A stretch of 64,000 bases of DNA from Seminavis robusta (Eukaryota; Bacillariophyta; Bacillariophyceae; Naviculales; Naviculaceae): contig CAICTM010000118.1 of the NCBI GenBank assembly GCA_903772945.1, positions 50,183 through 114,182 of the forward strand, read 5' to 3'. Of the stretch, positions 43,102 to 52,105 are shown one piece after another. A program made the position numbers and the translations under genes. Each line of letters begins with the position of its first letter. The first letter of the stretch is position 1. The notes beneath the pieces were generated by a model. It saw only the letters and a program-made list of their open reading frames with translations. It made no database searches and had not been told where the DNA came from.

Positions 43102-46100
43102 ATGGCATTGCAGTCCTCGCTTTGTGGAGCTAGACGCAGTGGTCGCAAACGCAATGGCAATGATGCTGACGGCCCAATTCAGAAGATGTATCCCCTCAAG
43201 TCCATTCGCAGAATTATGTATTGCACAGAATGGCCACTTGACCATGAATTTTGTTGTAGTGGTTGTGTCTTCTATATTGACTCGCAACCAAGGACCAAGA
43301 AGGATGGAATTCGCAGCACCACTCATACAGGAGACAAGTTTGCATGTCGCCAGCCTTGGAAGCACAGCCTACCGGATGATGGTTATGTTCCTGAGAAATT
43401 CAACATGACTGCGGATTGGTACAAGAAGCTGGATGTCTATCTGAAGTCGCACTTCTATTTGAATGGCAATCGAGATCGCATGAGCACACCGGCATCTATC
43501 GCGCATTCGGCAACAAAGAGAGCATTGGATAATGACACTCCCAGCAGTTTGGAAGAAGATGCGACCACACCGGAAATTGCCGCGCCGATCGTGGACAATA
43601 GAAAGAGGAAGAAAGAAAAGGAAGAAATCCAAGTTGGAAGTGTTTCAATCAACAGCCAAGGAAGCTCCTTCGCCATCCAAGAGGTTCCACACACACACAC
43701 AGTTCTACCAAAGTGTCAAGTTGAGCGACTTAGGAATGTGGAAGCCCAAATGAAACGTCTACAGAAAGGCTTTTGCTACCAGATATTCCAAGGTGGATCT
43801 ACCCTTATGCGTTCACTGCTTGGTGTGGCAATTGCCAGCTGCCCCGCCCTTCCACTGACACAGGCGGCAATTATTATTCCATCAATCGTTGCTTCTTTTC
43901 TGATTGATTTCGGCATTTTGGAGAAGTCCAACTTGGATTTGTTCTCGAGTTCTTTTCCCTCAGAGACATATCTGCGTGACTTGATGTTTACCATGGCAGC
44001 TGAAAACGTCCATCAACTTGGGGATAAGCTGAAAGGAAAGACAATCTTTCTATCATGTGACAAAGGAAACAAGAAAGGTGTTGGACATTTTGTGAAATTC
44101 GTCCACTACTATGACATTCAATCAATGCGAGTGGTGAGACGTCTGCTTGACATTGATGCAAGCGAAGGAACAACCGAGCACTGTGCTGATGCAGTTGTGG
44201 CCTCCTTGACGAAGGTTGGATCGCCAAAGATCAAAGGGCAGACAACTGACAGTGGTGGAGGCGGTGTGTTGGACGGATTGGCAACTTCACTTCAAAACCG
44301 GAATAAGTGTCATCAGCCTTACTGGATCGCTTCCAGTTCTTTGCATAACTTGCAGCTGACGATGGGAAACAGTGTCAAGAATTTCATGGGCGAAGGTGGA
44401 TTAGAGAGAAAGAACCTCTTGCAGTTGCTCCATTCCGTGACAGATCTCCAAGACAACATGGAGATAGACGTCTGGAGAACATACGTTGAAGAGTCCATCC
44501 AATTCTATGAGAGCTACCTTACTACAGCTTACGTGGGTGAGACGCAGCCAGACAAAGCGTTCGCAAAGAAGTGGGAAGCGGTTAAGGCCTTCGGCAACTT
44601 CAAGAAACTGGATGACGAAATAAAGAATGTCCTCATGCATAGGCTTCAAGCTCCCGTTCTTACAAGATGGTGGAGTGTTGGCGCTTGTGGAAGAACTGTT
44701 CTGGCTGTGTACCTTCTCCTTGTCCGACTGTGCCAGTTGGTGGTGAATGTACAAGGAACAGACAAGGCTGGCAAAACAGCGTCAGGTCTTCAGCCATTGC
44801 TTTGTGAGAAGTTGTTGTACTCAGACCTTTGTCTCTTGGTAGAATACCACACAGGATACCTTTGCCCACACTTCGATTGGATGCAGAAGAGTGATGACAT
44901 GTCACACATCTGTGGATTTCAGAGCCACAACATGGTGGGTCGCTACTTTCTCATTGTGCACGACCTCGAATCAATGAGGAAGGATTGGTCCACAACTCAT
45001 GCAGCATTCGAGAGCTTCAGAGCATCCATGAGTATTCTGTCGCCAGAGGAAAAGGCGCACCAGGAGAAGAAGGCAAACATGTTTATGGATTTGGGCTTGA
45101 AGATGGCCAAGAAACACTTCAACAGAACATGTTGTCAAGACCTCCTTCCAGCCGGACTACTTGCAGAGGAACCACTCGCTGATATCATTGCCCATGTTCT
45201 TTTGAAGAAGGAAGGGGCACCAGTACTGGAAGCTCCACTGTTTCAGTCTGAAGTTCACGAAAGAACCTTTGCTTTGTCTGACTTCTTTTCGTTTGTGCAA
45301 CAGGAAGTTGCAACTGCCAACTACACAAAAGACAAAAAGACCAAGGCTATTACTTATCATGCGGCTGTCTACCATCCATTGGGAGTACATGCCGCAGAGT
45401 TGCGTCTCAGTGGTCTTGACTACAGAGATGAGGAACACATGGACAATGCCTTCAAACAGTATCTGCTAACGTCTTATCTACCTCTTGCATCCCACACTCA
45501 CTTTGTTGAAGCAGGGGTCAAGCTGGCTAAGAACGTCTCAACTACAGACAGATGTGAACAGCTCCGGAGTGCCTATGCTATCAACATGGATGCGAATGTC
45601 TATTCCATGGGCAAGATCAGTACACTCCCTGCCAATGAAAGAATTCGCTTGCTTATCAAAAGTGGCGAGGACCACTCTTGTCGGATTGCTCATGATCCCC
45701 TTCCTCCAAAACAGTACAAGCAGGTGATTGCCGACCTAGAACTTTCCATGAAAAAGCAACACTTCAAGCACGAACGGATTGGCCAGCTGCAGAACAACAT
45801 TGTGGAGAAAAGCGGGACCAACAGAAAGGAGAATGAGCGACAAAGGAACACCGGAGTACACAGGACTGTGCAGATGCAAGGTCTAATTCAATACTCACGT
45901 ATGGTTGCCAAGCTGCATGCGCAAGACGTTCTCACTGAAATACTCCATCGGCTTGGTGGCACTGAAGACGCAGAAGCAATCAAGGCAATGAATTATACCC
46001 AGAGGAAGAACAAGCTCAAGTCTCTCGAGCATGACATGGTCAAAAAGAAGAGCATGGAGGAAAATTGGGATGAGCAGACAAGAAAGATAGCTCTCGACAC

Positions 46101-46158
46101 AAGCCAAAAAGGCTTCCAAAGACTGTCTTCTGCTCCCTTCGACAGCTTGAAGGAATAG
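43102..46158 (+). CDS. Large transposase-like protein, RNase-H-like core (hAT-like?)
   Basis: A single intronless exon of 1018 residues from the ATG at 43102. An N-terminal Cys/His region (about residues 40-80: CTEWPLDHEFCCSGC and further Cys) may bind zinc. The middle shows alternating strands with Asp at FLSCDKGNKKGVGHF and GQTTDSGGGGVLDGL, then LHNLQLTMGN, the layout of RNase-H-fold transposases in which Asp residues bind metal and a helical insertion follows. LTRWWSVG resembles the RW motif of hAT elements. The C-terminus is Lys/Glu-rich. Lack of introns and the length fit a mobile-element origin. I could not assign terminal repeats or target duplications, and KDZ-type elements are an alternative. 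Confidence 0.55.
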   Translation: MALQSSLCGARRSGRKRNGNDADGPIQKMYPLKSIRRIMYCTEWPLDHEFCCSGCVFYIDSQPRTKKDGIRSTTHTGDKFACRQPWKHSLPDDGYVPEKFNMTADWYKKLDVYLKSHFYLNGNRDRMSTPASIAHSATKRALDNDTPSSLEEDATTPEIAAPIVDNRKRKKEKEEIQVGSVSINSQGSSFAIQEVPHTHTVLPKCQVERLRNVEAQMKRLQKGFCYQIFQGGSTLMRSLLGVAIASCPALPLTQAAIIIPSIVASFLIDFGILEKSNLDLFSSSFPSETYLRDLMFTMAAENVHQLGDKLKGKTIFLSCDKGNKKGVGHFVKFVHYYDIQSMRVVRRLLDIDASEGTTEHCADAVVASLTKVGSPKIKGQTTDSGGGGVLDGLATSLQNRNKCHQPYWIASSSLHNLQLTMGNSVKNFMGEGGLERKNLLQLLHSVTDLQDNMEIDVWRTYVEESIQFYESYLTTAYVGETQPDKAFAKKWEAVKAFGNFKKLDDEIKNVLMHRLQAPVLTRWWSVGACGRTVLAVYLLLVRLCQLVVNVQGTDKAGKTASGLQPLLCEKLLYSDLCLLVEYHTGYLCPHFDWMQKSDDMSHICGFQSHNMVGRYFLIVHDLESMRKDWSTTHAAFESFRASMSILSPEEKAHQEKKANMFMDLGLKMAKKHFNRTCCQDLLPAGLLAEEPLADIIAHVLLKKEGAPVLEAPLFQSEVHERTFALSDFFSFVQQEVATANYTKDKKTKAITYHAAVYHPLGVHAAELRLSGLDYRDEEHMDNAFKQYLLTSYLPLASHTHFVEAGVKLAKNVSTTDRCEQLRSAYAINMDANVYSMGKISTLPANERIRLLIKSGEDHSCRIAHDPLPPKQYKQVIADLELSMKKQHFKHERIGQLQNNIVEKSGTNRKENERQRNTGVHRTVQMQGLIQYSRMVAKLHAQDVLTEILHRLGGTEDAEAIKAMNYTQRKNKLKSLEHDMVKKKSMEENWDEQTRKIALDTSQKGFQRLSSAPFDSLKE

Positions 46159-46599
46159 AGAGATCCCTCTGCTCATGTACAAACGAGTTTTCTACCCAAT
46201 CTCTTATGGGAAGCAGCCAAGGTGTCTTCCGCGACAGCACGAATTCCTCTTTTCTGGTGAGTGCCGACACCCTCATTCTGTTACTTCAACTGCTTGTTTC
46301 TCTTCTTTCCACTGCTAACACATTCAATCTTTTTCAGGGCGACTGATCCTAAGTGGGTATAGAAGGCCTAGCCAAGTAGTAGGCACCTCTACGGTATCAT
46401 GCTAATAGCAAACTGTTACCATCTTCACTGCCATGGCATGTTGGTTGCTCTCTTGTTGAGGCTGTCGAAATGGGTGACCCTCCGCCGTTGTTTTTTCTGG
46501 GTGTCAGAAGATGTACCAAGTCCACGCGCGAAGCGCGTAGATGACTTCTGAGTACCAGAAAAAAGCTCGATCCTACGGGACCTGGGGGTCATAGACTCA
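46159..46599. other. Intergenic region with a hairpin element
   Basis: 3' flank of the transposase-like gene. It contains a compact palindromic element at 46491-46564. No gene was seen. Confidence 0.45.
46491..46564. repeat. 74-bp hairpin element
   Basis: The arms TTTTTTCTGGGTGTCAGAAG and CTTCTGAGTACCAGAAAAAA pair at all but three positions. The centre holds a second self-pairing CGCGCGAAGCGCG. The size and shape are those of a tiny MITE or a structured RNA element; it sits just before a truncated LRR gene. Confidence 0.75.
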
Positions 46600-47041
46600 A
46601 TGTTCAGCATTTTAATTCTTAACGCTAAATTGGATGGAACTCTTCCATCGGAGCTGGCTATGCCTCCTGCATGCCTCTTGCTGGATCAAAACAGTATTTC
46701 TGGCTTCTTGCCTCCAGAGTTGGGCAATGCATCCGGCTTGGAATGGATTATCCTGTCACAAAACTCGTTGACAGGTACAATCCCAGGGTCCTTGATGAAG
46801 GTACCCTTGTTGGAAGAGATATGGCTTGAATCAGTTCTCTGGAACCCTTCCCACTGAAATTGGCTTGCTAGGTAATGCCCAGATATTTGCTGCTTTTGGC
46901 AACAGCAAAAGTGGCACCATTCCAAGTGAAGTGGGTCAGTTCTCTTCTATGGAGTATTTTGACATTGAATATGGCTATGTCACTGGAACTCTTCCTTCTG
47001 AGCTTGCCCTAATCACAACTATGACAGAATTCTACAAGTAG
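46600..47041 (+). pseudogene. Fragment of a plant-type leucine-rich-repeat gene
   Basis: Plant-RLK-type LRR units are readable: LDGTLPSELAMP, ISGFLPPELGNASGLEWI, LTGTIPGSLMKVPLLEEIWL. The frame then slips near 46830, and the next unit continues in another frame as NQFSGTLPTEIGLLG, SGTIPSEVGQFSSMEYF and VTGTLPSELALIT before a stop. No start context, signal peptide, membrane segment or downstream exon is evident. About six repeats survive. It is a truncated, frameshifted remnant of a receptor-like or secreted LRR protein. An intron explanation for the slip is not supported: no splice sites are seen at the break. Confidence 0.65.
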
Positions 47042-47278
47042 ATTATGACTATTTAATTTCAATCTTTGCAGGGATGAAGAGTTCGATATACCAAGACGTG
47101 GCTGGTTGAAGCAATGCTCCCCTGGCACGAGTTCGGCTGACACCTTATTGATGGCCTTTGCACCTCGAGTGCACAACTCCCTAGGTGTTTTGCATTGCTT
47201 CCCCAGCAAAAGGCTTGCTGGATTTCGTTCGGTGACCGGAATCTCGCCTTGTGTGCTTCTCAAGTTTCCAGATCAATG

Positions 47279-48981
47279 TCAAACTGCATGCGGGAAAGTT
47301 GTTTCAAACGCCACCTTCGCAATGATTGGGACGATTTCCAGTTGCTGCGTAATGCCTGGGCAACTGCAGTTGATCTCGCTAATGTACAAGTCATCGTCTG
47401 TGTCTCCAAAGATGTAGTCTGCAGTCCATAGCAACGGGAGATGACGATCCTTCATTTCCATACTCTCCATAATGAGGGGAACATCCTTTTGCAAATGCTG
47501 CTGAAAGCGAGCAAATTTGGGGTCGTCGGGAGTGTATTTCGTGTACACCGCCCCACTCGCTAGCGTTGCCGAGAGACCACCCTCTTTCGGTTTCTTGTGC
47601 ACAATCTCTACCAGTTCTGATCCCACAAAGAGACATCGGACCTCGCCTTCGGAGATGCGGGGAAGAAACCTCATGTCCACCATAAGCGATCCCGCCTCAA
47701 GACCACCGTCAAAGTATTGTCCCTTTCCAGTCGAATTCCATTCGCCTGATTGATCGGTGCGTCCATGAATGCAAAACTCTAGAAACTCTTCCACAGTGTG
47801 GTGTTCCACGTGGTTGTCCCAAGCCTCCATGAGGACCAGTTCCGTGTCTAGAGCAGCCATGCATTCGCTGCCGGAGTTTTCTGCACAGTACTCGCTTGAA
47901 TCCTTCATGTGGACGATCCAAATGCCTTCGCCTTGCGAACCGCGGTTCTGTTTGATCACTCTTGGTTGCATGGCGATGCTTCTGCGGAATCCTTCTCGAA
48001 AGGACTCTGGATCATAGTAAACTTGAGTGTCGTCCAAACCGCACTTGAGATCCTTGATCTGGACAAGAGACTGAGAACACAAATTGGAAGAGGGTGTTAG
48101 GTTCGCAAGGATGGAAAATGGGTTTTACGGACAAAGGAACTTGCATCTTTGGCCCCCAACGTACTCGTGACATCGGGGTGAGTCATAATCACCAAGCCAT
48201 CATTAGCAAGTTGCCTCATCATGTCATCGAATATCCTCTGAGAAGCAGCTGAAAGTGTTCCTGGATTGTTTCTCACTATGATTCCTTGTGCCTTTCGGGA
48301 CAAGAAGGAATAGAGTGCATGGTTGGTCTTGGTGGCATCTTGCGAGTCTTCCTCGAGGAATTGAAAGATGGCTGTGTGGATCCTTAATGTTCCTTCCTGG
48401 TGGTCTGCAACTGCCTGGGCAATGGGAATAGTATCTCTTCGATGACCATATTCATCCTTATCGTTGTCGTTGTACCCAGTGGCTTCCAAAACAGGAATGA
48501 ATCGTTCTGCTTCTGTGTGCGACGCAAGAGGATCATAGCCTCCGATGGCGGTAGTAACGTTTCTTAGCAAGGAAGAATCATCACCTTCTCTCTTGGACAA
48601 CAGCGGTTCTGACATGCATTGACTTTCGAGCGGTGGACCCGCCAACAAGACTGATTGGGAAGAGATGCCGCTGTGAATCAAAGAGGGACTGAGAGGTCCC
48701 AAGCGGGGTATTTCGTGATCATTCTTATTGTCTACAATACTCTTTTGCGGCAAAACAACAGCCAACAGAGCCACCGCAGCGGCGCACAAGAGACTGCGGA
48801 GGGTGAGAGCCAAGCTTAATCGTGGTAACTTGAACCACGCTTCAATCTCATCCTTGACGGCACAGCATGTAGTCGTCAGATAAATGTCATCGTCACTATC
48901 GCTAGCGGTGCTCAGACTGCTGGTTGCGGCTCCAGGAGGCTTTCTTCGGCAGGCCAGAGGGGAGGAAGTGCATGTGGTCAT
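47279..48981 (-). CDS. Membrane-anchored ATP-grasp-like protein (Cj0069/DUF6815-like)
   Basis: Two exons, 48981 to about 48136 and about 48077 to 47279, give roughly 545 residues. The N-terminal cytoplasmic stretch is followed by one membrane segment (about 60-80, LLCAAAVALLAVVL). The second half has an ATP-grasp look: RVIKQNRGSQGEGIWIV (nucleotide-binding loop), LVLMEAWDNHVEHH, SLMVDMRFLPRI, and an acidic metal-site end, DLYISEINCSCPGI. GTRPLK-like spacing matches bacterial and fungal Cj0069-type proteins; their reaction is unknown, though ATP-grasp enzymes ligate carboxylates to amines or thiols. The exact donor is uncertain (GTCCGT or GTAAAA near 48130); the acceptor TTCTCAG gives SLVQIKDL. 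A large extracellular or lumenal catalytic part would be unusual for an ATP-using enzyme. Confidence 0.7.
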
Positions 48982-49893
48982 CTTTTTGCGGAATGTGGCA
49001 ACTTATTATCCAGCATTCTTATAATGGTGGGCAGCCAGAGCCCAAGCAGCATGACCAACGGGGTGCTTTGGACACATGATGCTGATTTGGGCCAGGAATC
49101 TTTGTTGTTTGAGATTCGGTTCGATTCAATTCATTCATGTTTGGACCTCGTTCAATGGCGTTGACCTCCAGCATCTCTTGCGGTTTGCGTTGGCTGACGT
49201 GTCCTGCGGAAGTCCTACATCAGAAATTTCCTGCTCAAGCTCAACTCCAACTCGCGGATAAAAAGGTGGGCAAAATGCAGGCCAAAGTACCGTTGCCAGT
49301 GATGGCTTGATAATCCACCGAAGGACGAGGAGTGAGTCTGATGTTGAGATTGTTGTAGAGTTGGTTGCCAATGGGAAGTTAAACTCACAATCAGCAGATG
49401 CATCTTGTTTCCACATTTGCCAGTGCATGTCTATATCGAGAAGTTACTATGGGTTAGAGTGGACTGCACGTGTTGAGGATGGGTTTCAGAGGAGGAGGGC
49501 AGGATGCAAGAGCCCGAGCCGAACAACTGGGTGAGCAGATCAACGGCACAACCAAAGAAGGAAAGGGTGGCAAGGGAGGAGGGCTGGGAGGATCAAAGGA
49601 CGAAGACTAGCCGAAGAGATCCAGAGCCCCTTGATCGTATTAGTAGCAGGAACCGAGAACCACTCAGTCCACCGGCACAATGCTAGTATGCTGTGCTTGT
49701 CCGTAAGATGATCACTTTCGGGCGCTCTACGGGATTGGTGTATTCGTGAACAAAAACCACGTCATCGTCGTGGGAAATTTCGATCTTTGCTTCCCATCAA
49801 AATCTGTATCTTTGTGCTCTTCTCTTACCTTGATCCGGATGAGCTGAATTGTAATTGTTCTATGCAAATGGATGAAGGACAGCTAATAAGGCC
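48982..49893. other. Intergenic region containing a dispersed repeat
   Basis: Divergent flanks of the ATP-grasp gene and the next gene. It contains the second copy of the dispersed repeat (49444-49628). No gene was seen. Confidence 0.45.
49444..49628. repeat. Dispersed repeat, copy 2 (matches 26270-26456)
   Basis: Direct-orientation counterpart of the stretch near 26.3 kb, with the same order of conserved blocks and scattered small indels. Both copies lie in intergenic DNA. Confidence 0.6.
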
Positions 49894-51381
49894 ATGATAA
49901 TGAGTTACAACCATGACAGAGGTACACCGATGCTGGCATACGTCGACCGCTCTACCAGGCAGATTTTTAAGATTATCACACATGAAACAACAATGAAAGA
50001 TTTGGGGCAGGTCTTTTATCGGCAAAAAGGACAGCAGTTGGACTTGCGAAGAGTACGTGTAAGGCCAGATGGATTCTTGGAGATTGGACAGCAAGACGTC
50101 GAGCCGTCTGATATACCGGATTTTCGATCATCGAATATAGTAGGCGACTCGTCCTTGCCTCCACGACGATTCTTCCATATCCAACAGTTTCTGCAAATAA
50201 TGGCCCTAGCGCATCACAGATTGAGCAGACTTTGTATGAGGTTGAAGACCGAGCCGCCGAACGCGGAACGAAACCTGGCCGATATCAGGGGTTCGTCGCT
50301 GCGCAACCTTCAGCTTCCCATGTTCGTCCCTCCGAGCCGTCGCTTGCTCAATGTGGCACATGATGCTATTTGGCATCTGCTCCCGGATGGGGATTGCGAG
50401 ACTTTCGAGACCATTTCCATAGCTCAGTCGTTCTATGAATACTGGAAACCTGCGCACCCCAAAGTGATCGTCATGGCCGAATCGCATGTATACACCGAGC
50501 ATTCTACATGCTGCAACCACAAAATGTGCGCTTCGATTGCCAAAGAACTCAACTATACAGGCCCTCGCGAATTCATCTCGATCGTGTACTGCTTGGCCTA
50601 TGGAGAAAGAGAGTGCCTTTCGTTGGACAATGCTACAGATTTGACTGAGTGTCCAATGTACACAGCAGCCAGAACTGGAACCCCACAATTCTGGTCTTTG
50701 TTGGCGGCATGCTTGGGGCAGGATGGAAACGATCTCAAGAAAAGACCATGCTCGCCAGACAGAACTGGCAAACGGAGAAGACACCCCTCAAGCGGAAACG
50801 AGGCCAACCCCGACTCTGAAAGAGAAGCCATGATCGCTCGTCTGCGGAGAAAGTTGGGTGTCCTACAGGAACTCAAAGACAAAGGGATATGGTTGATTGA
50901 TGCCAGCATTGTTGGTTGGTACATTCAGCAAGAAAGAGAATACGTCATCTCTCGAAAGTCCTTCGCTGTCCATAGGCTTCAGCTGCAGCGACCTCCAAAA
51001 TGTTTAAAGAGGCCAACATTGGTGTTGTCTTGGGAGCTTTACACCAAGCATGTGATTCGAGAAGCCTCATCGTCTCTCAAGCTCTTGATACCCATTGGAA
51101 AGGAAGTTGAGCAAGCAATCACACCCAACCGCATGAAGCAAGCAGCCGGGGAGCATGTGCAAATTTTGGAATCGTTTCCGGCGCCAAATGCCTGGTGTAG
51201 GGGTGGATATGGACCTGTTCTCGACGAGCTTGGTCGCATTGTTTCGGGATGCCTACAAGATGAGAAGAAGCTCTCTGGTGCGATCGCCTTGTTGGGCTTT
51301 TCGGGGAGGACACGAGACTTCTACAAGGGAGAAAGCACTACACGTACTACTTCAGAGAAGACGAAATCAAATAATTCATAG
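49894..51381 (+). CDS. Unrecognised protein with weak uracil-DNA-glycosylase-fold resemblance
   Basis: A single exon of 495 residues from the ATG at 49894. Four segments appear in the order seen in UDG-superfamily enzymes. PKVIVMAESHVYTEH occupies the place of the active-site loop, GIWLIDASIVGWY that of the strand after it, LLIPIGKEVEQAI that of the second core strand, and FPAPNAWCRGG that of the closing HPS-like loop. The canonical catalytic residues are not present, so this is a fold-level guess. A charged linker with a possible nuclear signal (GKRRRHPSS) splits the domain. The N-terminal 130 residues are of unknown fold. Treat as hypothetical; a DNA-repair role is only a possibility. Confidence 0.6.
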   Translation: MIMSYNHDRGTPMLAYVDRSTRQIFKIITHETTMKDLGQVFYRQKGQQLDLRRVRVRPDGFLEIGQQDVEPSDIPDFRSSNIVGDSSLPPRRFFHIQQFLQIMALAHHRLSRLCMRLKTEPPNAERNLADIRGSSLRNLQLPMFVPPSRRLLNVAHDAIWHLLPDGDCETFETISIAQSFYEYWKPAHPKVIVMAESHVYTEHSTCCNHKMCASIAKELNYTGPREFISIVYCLAYGERECLSLDNATDLTECPMYTAARTGTPQFWSLLAACLGQDGNDLKKRPCSPDRTGKRRRHPSSGNEANPDSEREAMIARLRRKLGVLQELKDKGIWLIDASIVGWYIQQEREYVISRKSFAVHRLQLQRPPKCLKRPTLVLSWELYTKHVIREASSSLKLLIPIGKEVEQAITPNRMKQAAGEHVQILESFPAPNAWCRGGYGPVLDELGRIVSGCLQDEKKLSGAIALLGFSGRTRDFYKGESTTRTTSEKTKSNNS

Positions 51382-52105
51382 TAGAGCTAATATTGAAGGA
51401 TTGAGTTTGCTGGGTTTTGAGTTGGATAGTATTGGGCTTGCTTCGTTGCTCACTTAGACCAACAAGCTCCTCACAAGCATCAGGTGCTTGCTATCTAGCC
51501 AGTCTAAGATTCTTTCCATGACAACCGGTGTGGTACGGACCCCTGGAATGCGTCATAGCATCAATCCTGTGCATGTCGTCGTTTTCTGTTTTCGGGGATA
51601 GTGAGGCAGATCAGACACAATTGTATGTGCCGAGTTGTGAAGAAGGTTTCGTGGGCCCTGCTCTGTACCTTGGCCCCAGTGCTACAATCATAGAAGTGGA
51701 CTTTGTAATTCCTAAGTTAACTACAATCATAGAAGTGGAGGCTTGTTTCTTCGTGACAAGCAACTAACTATGTTAACTTAAGAATTACAAAGTATGAAGC
51801 GCTCACTGACAGCAACTTCATTGCATTGTTTCCCTTCTTCTGTTACTACAGCACCGGTAGTTTAGTCATGGGAAAGATGCAATGCAAGGAGGCACTTTCA
51901 ATCCACAACTATAGCTAGCCAGGACATAGTGAGTGTTGACATCGGCGACTGTGCAGAGAGCATTAGTGTTGGGGGCGCCAACTTGGGGCTTGACTCATGC
52001 CAGGCCAAGAGCTCTAGTCGAGCTGAAGATACGAACGTTTTCATGCAAGATTGACGACAACGTATTGTAAATTCCACAAAACCCTGCCAGCTAGGCATCC
52101 ACGCT
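51382..52105. other. Intergenic region between converging genes
   Basis: It holds an inverted repeat (51701-51792) and a direct repeat of TACAATCATAGAAGTGGA (about 51683 and 51722). The open frame 51528-51767 has no ATG start and no domain. Confidence 0.5.
51701..51792. repeat. Inverted repeat, 21-base arms
   Basis: CTTTGTAATTCCTAAGTTAA(C) at 51701-51721 and GTTAACTTAAGAATTACAAA(G) at 51772-51792 pair with one mismatch; the loop is 50 bases. A direct repeat of 18 bases overlaps the left arm region. Confidence 0.8.

Noticed and set aside
47042-47417. Continuation of the LRR fragment through an intron into the frame at 47106-47417
   Set aside because: A GTAGAT/CAG intron is possible, but the downstream residues have no LRR pattern and overlap antisense the end of the ATP-grasp gene.
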